Below are positions 23,423-35,324 of a stretch of 64,000 nt of DNA, piece by piece (position 1 is the first letter of the stretch; every line of letters begins with the position of its first letter). Under the pieces are notes generated by a model that saw only the letters and a list, made by a program, of their open reading frames with translations, did not search any database and was not told where the DNA came from. The stretch spans positions 29,448,086 through 29,512,085 of the forward strand of contig NC_079475.1 of NCBI RefSeq assembly GCF_026230105.1, read 5' to 3'. Made by a program: the position numbers and the translations under genes. The DNA is from Diorhabda sublineata. Taxonomy: Eukaryota > Arthropoda > Insecta > Coleoptera > Chrysomelidae.

Positions 23423-25754
23423 TCATTTTTTTATTTGAGTCTAGTGAGCTCTATTAACAGGGAATCGAGGTACAATTACGCCTCATTTTCTTGCGTAATT
23501 TCATCTAGTACATATTCCTTATATTTATATTTATAAAATCGAGCTAAGTTTAGTCATTCGATTTTATAAATTGGTTCATTAACTCAATATATTTCCTAGC
23601 AAGCCAATCTGTAATCTATGCTTTTCTCAATTGGGTGTATCTACACACTTGTTATTATATAGAGCGTTCATTGTACAGAACAATAACAGATCCTGTTTTG
23701 ATTTCTAAGAGAATATGTGAAAACCATTTTTTAAAATGCTCTGCAACCATTTCCTCATGATAATCTCAAGTTATCTTAGAGATTACCAATATGGGTAAAT
23801 AAGTTTTCTCTTTCCAGATGGGACTTTTACTTCTGCTGATAAACCTTCTACGACAGCTTGGAATTTGCTTTTTACATTTAGTGTACAATGAAATACCAAT
23901 AAAAGCTTGTGGAGGTTATAATCTGTATCTGCAACGATATTAGTGTTAGAAAGGTGTAGGAGAAACAAAATTAATCATTAATGATGATTAATTAAATATA
24001 TATTATATTATTCATTCATACGATTTCTATTCGTAGGGTGAATACACTAACTCATAATATAATTCATCTATCACTATCACTTAACTAACTATTACTTAAC
24101 GACTATTTATTATAAACTAAATATACTACGCTTCAGAAACTCTTTATATATCCTAAAAGAATTCTAAAAACTCCTAGAAAAGATACAAAACATTTAAATA
24201 AATAGACCTTTCTAGAAATTATTCAAAATAAACAATAAAAATAAACCGCCTGCTATAATAAAAAGTTATATAGTAAAGAAACATCAAAGGCGCGGGCATA
24301 GACTTTTAGAACTCCAATAAATCCAGACAGAGCTGGCTCCAGGGCGGAGACCCGTTCGAAACAATAATTATATCTTCTGTCAGTTGAAAAGAAGTGCATC
24401 GAAATAGTAATTTGAGGTGTGGAAACGCACAATGCGTGCAAATTCTTTTGTCTACAAATTTTTTTATTTAATGTCTTAATTTACATAAATAATCCCAAAT
24501 TGTATGTGAAAATCGTTAATGCCTATTGTATTTCTGGTGATGTTTTATTAATTTGAGATCAAAATTGACACTTTTTAGCAAACCGTTCGTGATTTATGTG
24601 TGGTAACATTTTTATTACTAACTAATCGGTATTCAACCTCAGTTAAACTATTTGAACAAGTGGTACTCAGATGGGGTGAACAATTAATATTAAATTGGAT
24701 GCCACCAGTTTTTTAAAGAAGGACATTAAAAATAAATAAGACAGGTGGAAAAACTGGAAACACCTTATGAATCAAATCCCCGGACACGATTATCCAAATT
24801 AATATTTACTGCTAAGAACAATAAAAGAAGTTTTAGCAACAAATACATTTATTGGAAAAATAATAATATTTGCATTAACTGTATGTCCAAAAGAGCACAA
24901 CGTAAAAGCAGCGGTTAATTAAAAACAACTCAGATTCATTGATATTAAAGATAAGACTTGGACTTATCTATGGAAGTCAGAGATGGTTGCATCCCTCAAC
25001 TGAATTCCTAGTTGTTGGAGTTGAGTTGAATTTGTTGTAGTGTACCGGTTGAGTCCAACCAACTTGTTTCTAATATGTCCATTTCCAAATTATAATCCAC
25101 AAGCAAGCTTGTATATTGTATTATTTTAGCATACATTTGAATATTTATATCTTGAAAATATATGAATATATATAAATTTTCTCTTAGAAAAACAGTCTAG
25201 AAAAAAATTTTAAAGTACTTGAAGACTGAATATAGTTAAAATTATGCGGTCTTTGTAATTTAATAGATTATCAGAAAATGAAAATATAAAAAAGTTAAAA
25301 AATATGTAATTAGGTGTGCCCTTAATATTTCAATATATGCCGATGGACTAATTTATTTGAAGAAACGTTCAATCATTTTCTTGTGAGCTTAACTGACATA
25401 GAAATAGTGACAAGATTCTATATAAATACACTGTATAGGGTATAGTGCTTTTTCGAAATAAATTCCATTTGCTCTGTAAAATTTCGGTTACACTTTTGAT
25501 ATAATTTACTATGAACATTACGTGAATTGAACTTTAATGAAAACAATATATAGGGAGCTGTAATGGAGGATAACTGTTTTCTTCAACAAATGTTGTCGTG
25601 TTTTCTCAAGTTGGGCATCATCACGTATCATCATAGTTATCTTTAGCCGTTTTTCATTATGCATCTGGCTTTTTCATGTTATCGGTTTATAAAACCTCAT
25701 AAGTCAATTCTCTCTGATTTTGCAAACGGGGCGAAAACGGATATGAAGCGTCTT
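23423..25754. other. AT-rich spacer
   Basis: I see no recognisable gene. Around 24150-24230 there are two TCTAGAAA/CCTAGAAA motifs resembling weak heat-shock-element half sites, without convincing array spacing. Confidence 0.4.
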
Positions 25755-25826
25755 GTACCTATTGTCATGGAAAAATTCGTCCCTATTGTCATGGAAAAAT
25801 TCGTCCCTATTTTCATTCATAAATTC
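25755..25826. repeat. 24-bp tandem repeat, three units
   Basis: Three consecutive 24-bp units lie at 25755-25778, 25779-25802 and 25803-25826. The first two differ at one base, and the third has diverged at several positions (core CCTATTGTCATGGAAAAATT). Because the unit is a multiple of three, the overlapping plus-strand frame (25659-25883) repeats VPIVMEKF twice and then VPIFIHKF. I do not consider the frame a proven gene. Confidence 0.9.
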
Positions 25827-27181
25827 AGCAGAGCAGTTGACAAAGTTACGTTTTTATTTTTCGCAGTGTATCTACCACTATAGAAAATAATTTCTTTAAT
25901 TTCTAACGAATTAGATCCGATGAAATTATACAAAATTGTTGCAATGTCAGATAACTTCCCTTCGGTTTCATGCCACAAAAATCAATTGGCATTATTTATT
26001 AAAAAACTATATAAAGTAAAGTTGTCGACAACCAATTATTTTTGTAATAAATTTTCGATACTTTGAGAATTAGACAAAGACGTATTGGCTGCAGATCCAT
26101 CGTAAAAACAAACCGAGCATTACTTCCATGTATTCTATTCTTCTTAGTAATGCACGTGTTGATTATTTAACTACTCATCGATCACCTTGATCTCTTTCTG
26201 GAAAATTCATTATTTAACGTGAACTTTTCATTAACAATCTTTAGGTAACGGAAAAAGTGATGGTGAATATTTAACAAACAATTATGGCTTACTTGTATAT
26301 TGACTAAAAACACCATTTTCTCAAATGTTTCTCCGCATTTCAGACCATACTTGAAAATGACAATGATAACAAACTACAAAATTCAGCTTTTAAATTATGC
26401 CAATGACATAATAAATTACGCGCTCCTCCGCTAGATGTCGCTCTAAATATTTTGATAGAAATAGTAACTTACAAGATGTGAAATAATAGGATTCACAACC
26501 TATCCAAAGAAACCTAACCAAAGATATAAAAAATTTAGTTATTTTCCTGCAACGTAGAAAGCTAAAATAATAAGGCTACAATCGGTGTTTTTATATGCGA
26601 GCTCAATAGACACTTTACCTTTGAACGTAGAACAAGAAGTATTTTCATATAGAAATCAGTTAGTAGATTTTGTCCCTTAATAAAAACGTGCAAGTGTTGA
26701 TTTTTACCGGTTTTTTACGGTATCGTATTATAAAAGGAAAAGACTGCGAGTGGTTAACGAGGTCTTAAAACCTAGATAGCATGTTGAGTAAAGCTATATT
26801 CGTTATCAGTCTATTTTTATATATTCAAATTTCAATCAAAACCTGATTTTAAACATATTTAGGGATAAATTGTACAGTTCCAAATCTTAACTGTCCTCAT
26901 AGGAGCTATCTACCTTAAAGATACACACTACAGGATCGTACATGTAAATTATACTCAACGGGTTTTGAAAGTTAGATAACGATATGTAAACTTCAATGCA
27001 CTTCCAAAATAGTGCATCCATGTTCGATAGAAATACTCAAGTCATTAGCGCTTATTTTTATTTAAGAATCGCTAAGGACAAGGACACGGATTTTATAAAC
27101 AATTTCTGAAGTAGTTACGGATACATATGTTTCCGGACGATCAGTATCACACGAGTGACTACTTTTAGTAGTCAGAAAATA
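25827..27181. other. AT-rich spacer
   Basis: I see no gene or named repeat. A small GC-richer spot at 26420-26445 is isolated. Confidence 0.45.
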
Positions 27182-27221
27182 CGAGAGTTGCTACTTAAGT
27201 TTTGATATATGGCAACACTGA
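27182..27221. mobile_element. Isolated mariner terminal repeat
   Basis: The segment begins after a TA (27180-27181) with CGAGAGTTGCTACTTAAGTT and continues ATATATGGCAACACTG. It matches the right TIR of the mariner at 18.8-19.7 kb (CGAGGGTTGCTACTTAAG and ATATGGCAACACTG) with few differences. Element sequence should lie to the right, but I found neither transposase nor an opposite TIR there. It is probably a solo end or a badly decayed non-autonomous copy. Confidence 0.7.
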
Positions 27222-28070
27222 TTCGACAGAAACTGAGAATATAATGTTCGTCAACTCTTCCTCGTATCGGAAAATTATACTCAAACTCAAATTTACCACA
27301 TAGAGAACTGACAATTTAATTCTAGTTAGAAACAGAAATGTTCACATGTTAAAGCAATATTTTGAAGAAACATGATGATAAATTTTCCGAACAAGTCGAT
27401 TTTCTCCTTTTAAATCCCATATTCACAAAATAAATTACATGAAAATTATTATTAGTGTTGACTACAGAAACTTAATAAATGAATAATCAAATGGTTTTCA
27501 ATGTGTGCAGATTATGTTGTGGGCTTTAACAACGTTCTTAATCATTCCAACATCTGTAATTTGATTTGTTACACTTCAACCAGTATCAGAATATGTTATT
27601 TATTGGACAGCTATAATGTCACATCTATATATAGTGTACAAAATAGATAAATCTGAATGCCCAATAAAAAAATGACAAATTAACCAACAATTAGTATATG
27701 AAATATGGGCCTATAGTAAATTTTAGTTTATAAGTACGTACATACATGATACAATTTTAAATTATTTTGTTTCATTTCAACTTATGCTAAAGATTCAAGG
27801 GCTTTCACATTACATTCGGTAACAATTGATGCTAACCGTATAAATACTAGATTTCCTTTAGGAAGGTGAAACAACCCGGATTTAAATTTTTTATTCAACC
27901 TGCATACCACTCAAACTTTGCATAATTAGGTACTGATTGTCAATCATACAGAACCTTTTTATGAATAGAAATAATAATAGTGTGACGGAGACACAGCCAC
28001 ACGCCATCTGACGATAGCGGAAAAAGTGGTAGGTGGCATCTATTGGGTAACCATATGGTGTTTTAGATGT
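27222..28070. other. AT-rich spacer
   Basis: I see no gene. The last 100 bp (about 27980-28060) are less AT-rich and lead into the heat-shock-element-like cluster. Confidence 0.45.
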
Positions 28071-28160
28071 TTCTAGAAGTGGGCTAGTACTATACACTCT
28101 AGAAGTCTCTTTAACAATCTTCTAGAACATCGCAAGAGTAAATATAAGGCAGAACCTCAC
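28071..28160 (+). promoter_or_regulatory. Heat-shock-element-like cluster with TATA box
   Basis: Three palindromic sites of the TTCnnGAA type lie 23-26 bp apart: TTCTAGAA (28071-28078), CTCTAGAA (28097-28104) and TTCTAGAA (28120-28127). A TATA-like motif, AATATAAGG, follows at 28141-28149, 13 bp after the last site. Downstream, AAAGTGAACTATTAAAGAG resembles the leader of insect hsp70 genes. Heat shock factor binds alternating GAA units, and the single pairs here are minimal sites. I find no chaperone coding sequence in the next kilobase. It may be a promoter cut off from its gene, an element-borne promoter, or chance. Confidence 0.35.
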
Positions 28161-29296
28161 AGTAGAGATAAAGTGAACTATTAAAGAGCAGTTGAAGCCC
28201 TTTCGGGTGGTATAAAGTTAAATGATAGTTACGAAAATGACAAACCACGCGGAACCTTATAATATGCAAATAATGAGTAATGAGTGAAAACAAGAAAAAT
28301 ATGGTTCATATTCATAAACTGTAACTGACCCTCGACGTTTTTGTTCTCACTTTGAAGCTAATTAGTTAATTGCAAATGAAAGAGGTAGGGTGGTTTCAAT
28401 TTACCTACTTCACTTAATGAATCACTTCATCTGATTTTAAATCCTCAATCTATTTACTCCTTCAAATTATTTATTATTATTATGAAAACGAGAAGCTATA
28501 AAAATAACACCATAAAAAATAAATTTTTCAATATTGTAAGTTGAATAAATTAAATTCGTCTTAAAGTAAAATGAATATCTAACATATGAAATACGAGTAT
28601 ATTAAGTATCAAATTTAAAAGGCTTAATATCAAGTCTCAAAAGAGTGTACTTACTTCAGTTAATTATCGTGGCTGAAGTGAGTTATCTAATCAAAATAAA
28701 TTATTAAGAAAATATAAATAGTGTATCAAGTTTGAAAAAGATTTGGGGTAGATATTGAAGTACCGAATCAAAATTGTGTCGTAAAATTATGGATTTAATC
28801 ACAGTGAAGTAAAAAGAAGGTAATAAAAGTAGTAGAAAAATAGTAATACATGTATACCATAGAACACACTGTGGTACTAATACTCTAACTACTAGTTATA
28901 AATCAACCGTAAAAAATTGAAACTGATGAAAAAATTGACAAATTCCCATTTACGCTCTAAAAATTTTTCGATAAGATTTTTCTATAAAATTTTTATAAAA
29001 AAATTATTTACAAGTTTCTGAAATAACTTTTTCTGAAAAAACTTTTGCGACGTTATTTATAATTATCTATATAATCTATCTATGAAAGATATATTAGATC
29101 CCTCAGTCTAGAGTAATAATTAACATTAACTACTTTTTGCATGAATATAATATTGAACTATACAACTTAAAGTACCTTCAAGTACTATGCTGATTTTGAG
29201 GACCGGCTCAAAGAAATATTAGATCCTATTTACTGTATCGGATAACCAAGGTACTATTCAAGTAACTCGAGTCAAACTTAGTGATTGGCCTAACTT
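28161..29296. other. AT-rich spacer
   Basis: No coding motif is visible. The final about 130 bp before the next feature may belong to the same degraded transposase, as weak peptide fragments such as SDWPNL suggest. Confidence 0.4.
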
Positions 29297-29668
29297 ATGA
29301 AAAATACCATTTTGTACAAACGTAATAAAGCTCGGAAATTCAATAAGTTACGAAGATGCAGAGCGTATGTTTTAGCCGAAATGATGACTTTACGTGGCAT
29401 ATCGGTGTACCAATGTAAACTAAATTCGATTGAATTAATTCTGGTGCCAATCACATCTATTAAATTAAAAGTAGGAAAACTATTGTTTGAACGTGTCTTA
29501 TGTGAGGTGAAAAACGTAGAAATGGTAGAAATGCGTCAAAATTGTCATCGTCTATATGTGAAAGATAAACACTATTTGAGCCAATCAATATTAACGTCAT
29601 ATTTAGACACTATCATGTATGCAAATAAAGAAACGGTGGAGGTCTTCCATGACTTTACTTATACATAG
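29297..29668 (+). pseudogene. Tc/mariner-like transposase C-terminal remnant
   Basis: The 123-codon frame starts with an ATG that is probably fortuitous. Residues about 20-50 read CRAYVLAEMMTLRGISVYQC and KLNSIELI, matching the segment Y.(I)DEMA..RGH.V.RLPPYHC..NPIELIW of a Tc/mariner-like family common in insects. The RLPPYH part is missing, and NPIELIW has become NSIELIL. The rest (about VKNVEMVEM and later) loosely follows the expected FK..DV..L..EA segment. The D-E catalytic pair cannot be judged beyond the E of IEL. The frame is unusually long for a decayed copy. Repeat copy 2 starts about 80 bp downstream. Confidence 0.6.
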
Positions 29669-29749
29669 AAATAATCGTTATGACTAATATTCCAAAAGTC
29701 GGCCCATTACGAATTGGTAATTAACAAAGGAATTTAACTTTTTTAATGT

Positions 29750-30140
29750 TAAGTATTTTATTTATTTTCTTTAAAATCAACATATTATATAAAAATATCG
29801 ATAAACTGTGTGAATAAGTTATAAAATCCAAAAATTAATATAAGCCAAGTTGGCGGCTTATTACTGAAGACATCCAGACATTTGGCTGGATGACATATTG
29901 ATATAGTTCACAAAAATGACTTATCAAGTAATATTTAGCCTACCAACTAGGTGTCCTATTCACTAAATTAAAATTACATTATATAAACTTTATATTATAT
30001 TAAATTTTTTTTACCATCTTCAGGGCAACACAAAAATGAAAATATCTATAACAGACGTCAAAAATAAAATATATACATATAGGTAATAGAAAGGGAAACA
30101 AGTCAGACGAACTTCTGAAAAGTTTTAGCTGGATGCAACA
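29750..30140. repeat. Dispersed repeat, copy 2
   Basis: This is collinear with 10-445 and in the same orientation. It contains ATAAAATCCAAA, GGATGACATATTGATAT, a TTCACAAAAATGAC block, ACATATAGGTAATAGAAA and CAGACGAACTT in the same order. It lies between a Tc/mariner-like tail and a gypsy tail. No TIR or target-site duplication is evident. Confidence 0.75.
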
Positions 30141-30461
30141 GTAGTACCTTGTTCTTTACATTGATTTTCTCTGTTCTAACTCTATTTAATTTCATCGATT
30201 TTATAAGTGCTCGCTTTTTAAAAAACAATGTGAAATATTAAAAAATTAGTAATCCATGTAGTAGTAAACATTTGCATATAGTATTCAACTTAAAAATCAG
30301 CACATGTAGAAGCTATAATTGATTACAATCAAATTAAAAATGTGCAGAACTTTTTGTATTATAAGAAGTTTCATTTCTCAGAATATCTATGACCAAATTT
30401 ACATTAAATTACCAGTTTTCCCAGAAATTCAGATACTACACTATAAGCAACTACATCCACT

Positions 30462-30850
30462 ATGATGTGTAATCCTATATATACAGTAGAAGATCGCGGG
30501 CTTTCGAGGTACTATGCCAACAACTGGAATCAGTGGAAGCTTGGCACCACTCTCAAGAAGCTCGGTAGACTTCACTACATCGTTCAACTTCAACGATCAA
30601 CAAGTGGAGATAAAGCGTCATATCGACCAGCTTCGGCGTTCAGAAATTCCAAAGAAGAATGTTCACTTTGTCCCTGAACCAGAGGAAGATGATTTGCAGC
30701 CTACCTTGAATGCTCATTCTCCTCCAAACCTACATGACTTTTCAAACTATTCATGATTCAGATTCTGACCGTACTCAACGGAAGAAACCTTCAAGTTCCA
30801 GCCTGAGTCAGACTCCAACACCAGGGGTTCTAGTTTATATTCTATATTGA
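30462..30850 (+). pseudogene. gypsy (Ty3)-type pol C-terminus
   Basis: Two overlapping plus-strand frames together give the end of a Ty3/gypsy integrase. The first (30462-30677) reads YYANNWNQWKLGTTLKKLGR and LHYIVQL, the GPY/F-type module (Y.N...W..G.I..KLG...Y.V.L). After a frameshift the second (30514-30756) reads RHIDQLRRSEIPKKNVHFVP then EPEEDD, the typical tail where R-R-H-I-D-Q-L-R leads into an acidic stretch. The codons after the stop keep an S/P/T-rich bias (about 30757-30830). No LTR is recognised downstream, and the RT and RNase H parts are absent. Non-functional. Confidence 0.8.
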
Positions 30851-33800
30851 ATCGCCATAAGACAAATAATCATTTATTTTCAAATTGTATAATTCGGATT
30901 TATTCAAAATATTTATTAATGTTTACAATAAAATATATGTATATACTTGATTATACAAAAAAATGTTCTATAATATAAACTTTTTGGAACAAACTGTGTT
31001 TTCAAAATCGTAAATCAGTTATTCTACTACAATTCAATACAAAACCTTCCATATACTGTATATCATTTATTATCTTTTATTATACCTTTAGATACATGCT
31101 GAGTAGTGGATTACGAATAACGTCAAAAACTGTTAACATGATGTATTGGATTAAGTATCAAGCGGATATACATCTATAGATCGAACTATTTCCTCTGATC
31201 TATTATCTACACTCACTATAATAGTATAATCACACCGTGATTTTTTTTGGAACGGAATGCTGTTATAACTATAGATTGCTATATGACACAGTGAAAAATC
31301 GGCAGGATATAAAAGGTTGTCGGATAATTTCCTGCTATGTTCACTATAAAAGGACTTTTGCTCAATACTGCTTTTTCGTTTATTTCCTCTTTTATTCGTT
31401 TGTCATCGAGTTACTATAATGAAAGATTTGTATTTGAATAGAAGAAAAAAACACAAAAATACAAAAATTTGTATTGGATTTCTTTTGTACATTATCTTTC
31501 AATATATATGTTGGTTAGAAACTCATTATTACGATTGAGGTACCCTATTAGATTTTATCAGTTTTAACAACCACATTCGTTCAATTACTTCAAATGATAA
31601 TCTTTCATTTGATCTCCGTTCTCTCCATAATATTTTCATTGATCGTCATATACCCCCATATCCACATTTTCCTTGCTTCTAATTTAATCTTTTCGTTTTT
31701 AATATCCACATTTTACCTTACGATCGGAATGATAAATTTATGAGTTTCAGTATCAAGATATTTTATATTCTAAGTTTTAAACACAAATTTAGTCCAAACC
31801 CAAAATACATCTATGCATACTGGGAAGAGCGTCCATTCAGTTCTCCATCTTGTCCACTTTTTACCTCATATTTTGACTATGCAGAGTGGGAACCGTAGAA
31901 TATGGTTTTAAAATGATAGTGCATTGATCCATGTCGCTAAGGTTACGCGCCAGTTTTTAGACACATAAATTCCAAATTGCTAGATAACTTACCATTTCCA
32001 TTATATTAAAGGAATTGGCTACTAAAAATAAAACGTCAAGGAACAACCACACATTCAACTTCCTTTTTTCTCAACAATGAAATTAGCACCAAGAAGGACT
32101 CGTTTTTAGTAGGTAGAGGAGATTCGTGAAAATGCACAAATACGATCCTTTGTGGACTTGAATTAAATAAAATCGACTTTGGAAATGATACTATAAATTT
32201 ACACGAATGTTATTTTAGACATTCACATGTTTTAATCAATTCCTGAACTTACAGTTTTAAGATGAATTAAGGAGTCAAATCAATATTTTCAAAATGGGGA
32301 AGACAATTCTTTCGAAACTTTGCAAGCAAGTCTAATGACGTATAACACATTCGATGCCATAGTTTTTATTACTATAATTATATATTATACGTAACCATAA
32401 GTTCAGTAGGAAAAATATGGCTTCTAATGTCTTAGTTAGCTGCTAGTTTCAAATGTAACTAAATAACATCCTTATGTTTCAAAGAGACATAATATTATTC
32501 CAAGTACTGTTATTTGTAATTATTGACCTTATCTCAATATTGAATCTATGAGTGGAAGCTTTTTCTAATCCTTTTAATGATAGGAACAATATCAAAACCT
32601 TTCCTTTTTAGCTCATTCTTTGTTTTCGGAAATAGCTAAAAGACGCATGGGCCTTAATCTGGTATTAAGGCGGATGTAACTTTCAGTCGTCAAAACGGAC
32701 GTGTAATACATGAATTTTTGCACGACATATGGACATATTGAAAACGTGCCGTTTTAGGGGTTTAGTCACCCAATCCCAATAACCGAAACATTTCGTGAGC
32801 TTCTTTGGAACCTTTTTTCTCTTAAAACAGATCTCATTGTGGCTTGAGACGGATGTCGGAGGACAGTCACTGACAGTATAGCTGATCTGACAGATCTCAG
32901 TATAGCTCAAGTAACAGAATGACGATTCGGAACGGATTTAAACTTATTTCAAGATATGAACTTATATAATTGCTACTATATAAACTCATGTTTCGAGTTA
33001 GGAAAACTAATATGTCTTCTACCAATCCAGTTGTCTCCACTATTTAATGGAAATTTATAGTTTTTAACTGGTATTTACTATGGAAAATTAAATTATAATA
33101 TCTAACCAAAAAGACTTAAAGAAAGAAATGGAATTAATTTAACAATTGTCGATGTATATCAATATATTAATTATTTTTTTTGTCATAGTTAATGTACGTT
33201 CTTCGATCGTATTATGTGTTTAGAAATAATGACATAAATCATCAATTTTGTAAAGATGTTATCTGCATCCCACATCCCTAAATCTCAAGGTTGAATTAAA
33301 AAAAAAATGTTATAAAAATATGTTCCCCATTTCTTAAACTAACTGTTTTTAAATTGACAACAGATGTTTCCCGCCGACTTTTTGACTACGCTAAAAAAGT
33401 TACTCAAAATATTAAGTTACACTTTTTGACCCTAACATCCACTAAGTCCTTAAAAGACGATACATAAATGTATCGGAAACCTGTACGTCTTAAATCCATT
33501 CACACGCTGAGAAGTATATAAATTGGAATAAGCTAGTTATGAAGGGTTTCATTGTGGGAATGTGGCAAAGTGTACTCTGTTTAATAAATATTCATTCATT
33601 ATCGAGAAATTTATGAACTGAGATTTTGTTTTTAATTTAAAAAATGTTTATAAATTCATTTGAATCAAAAATCAACATTCAAATTTGACTCTTGAGAGTT
33701 TATTGATTATGATTGCTAATCTAACCGTTTGAGACCACAAAAGTCATGACATCTATTTTTTTTCTTCGAGATACCAGTCCTTCTTATAACTGTTGACAAA

Positions 33801-33994
33801 ACTAGGTATAAAGACGCCCAAAATAGTCCCTACTTCTTTGTCTACACGCTTTCAATTCGTCAATTTTACCAATGATAGCAAAGTCAGAGTACCTTCCATA
33901 CTCTCTTTTTATCTATGAGCTGCTGGATAACAGCACGTGCGACGTCGTACCGCACACTGACCGCGCATTTCGAACGTTATTCTTTACTTGTTGG
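30851..33994. other. AT-rich spacer
   Basis: A GC-richer stretch at 32640-32930 contains the perfect inverted repeat CCTTAATNNNNNATTAAGG at about 32651-32669 and an open minus-strand frame (32683-32910) whose peptide I do not recognise. The remainder shows no gene. Confidence 0.4.
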
Positions 33995-34012
33995 CACACA
34001 CACACACACACA
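33995..34012. repeat. (CA)9 microsatellite
   Basis: Nine CA units without interruption lie in otherwise ordinary sequence. Confidence 0.95.
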
Positions 34013-35036
34013 CCTAGGCTGCTCTCTTTGCTAGACCCCATAACCATTTATAAATCTAAAAAAAATATATATCATCACGTCTTGTAACCTATTACTTGTA
34101 TTTACAGATTCACGCTAGAAACTGAAACTTTGAAGCTTGCCCATAGTAGAAGCCCGTATTAAAGACTTGCATCAAATAATTATCCCCAACGGAAATTCAT
34201 AAAGATTTGGTGAATACATTAAGGTTATCCTCAATATCATATGACATATCGAGATTAACCTGCAGTAGGGAAGCGTCTGGTAACCATATTTTAGGATGCT
34301 GTAGGCGTAATTTTAATAAATTACCTGTAAACGAGAGCTACAATTAGAAGTGCTCATTATGCTAATTTAGATCCAAAATTACGTCTGTCGATGAACGAAA
34401 ACGACTAGGAATTTCTACAAAGGTGTTCTCATGCATCGGGATAACCCAGGCAGGCCTAAAATTTGTTGAAAATAATGAAGTGTGCGGTAAAACATTGTTT
34501 TAATTAATAGGAAGAAATTGTTCAATAGAGTAGAAAAATTTCTAATTTTTATGGATTATAGTACCATGTATCAACAAGATTCAATTGGAAGTTAGTAATA
34601 AAACAACTAAAAAGATATGAGTAAATCTTAAAATAGATAGTGAACAAAGTCGTATTTATTGAAAAATTTCAAAACTACTTCTAGTATGCAGCTGACATTA
34701 TTATTCATAAAAATTTAATGCATATAGTTTATAATCTGGACTGGGAACTAACATAAAATGTTGATTTTAAATATACTACTACATGAATAGAACGTTGAAC
34801 CTAAATAATGGTCCTTTCTACAATACAGTTACAGAGTGCTTTTAGGTTAGTTTTTATATTTCAATAGTAGCTTTAAAACTTGAGTATTGCTTTTTTAAAA
34901 ATATAAACTTCTTAGGTATCAATTAGTCTAGTCAAATGAAATTATTTTATTCAAACTTAGCGAGTGTTATATTATGTAGAGAATTGTATCCAATACATAC
35001 TCACTTTTATATTTATATGAAAACGGACAATTCAAA
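34013..35036. other. AT-rich spacer
   Basis: I see no gene, structured repeat or regulatory array in this stretch. Confidence 0.5.
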
Positions 35037-35324
35037 ATGAAAATTCGAAGGAAAATTTATGGAGCTCCAATTCATTTTCCTCGTCCTCATGACGGAATTC
35101 AATCATTTTTGTTCTATGAAGGCTACTCACAGAACACAGTTGATTTAGCATTTGTTCATTTATCCCACGTTTTAGTTCCGCTACCGCTCTCCGAAACATG
35201 GCGTCCGCTCCTGAACCTGTTTGCACCGTATGTACCACCAATTGATTCCGCTAGTTTCACAACAGTTGCACAACTGTTTCGTCCGCTAAATGCGAACATT
35301 GTAACAAATTGGAGGTCATATTAA
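35032..35324. other. Unrecognised GC-richer ORF island, open on both strands
   Basis: The plus strand is open at 35037-35324 (95 codons, containing HFPRPHDGIQSFLFYEGYSQ). The minus strand is open at 35032-35241 (69 codons, containing DAMFRRAVAELKRGINEQML and EFRHEDEENELEL). Base composition is clearly more balanced than in the neighbourhood, which suggests former coding sequence. The minus-strand peptide, with a charged helical look, is the more protein-like. Upstream on the minus strand another frame has a run of cysteines (QLCNCCET). I cannot assign a family. A retroelement gag or a transposase fragment is possible. Confidence 0.35.

Noticed and set aside
24150..24230. Second possible heat-shock-element cluster
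   Set aside because: Only two weak half-site pairs with irregular spacing and no TATA box in a fitting position.
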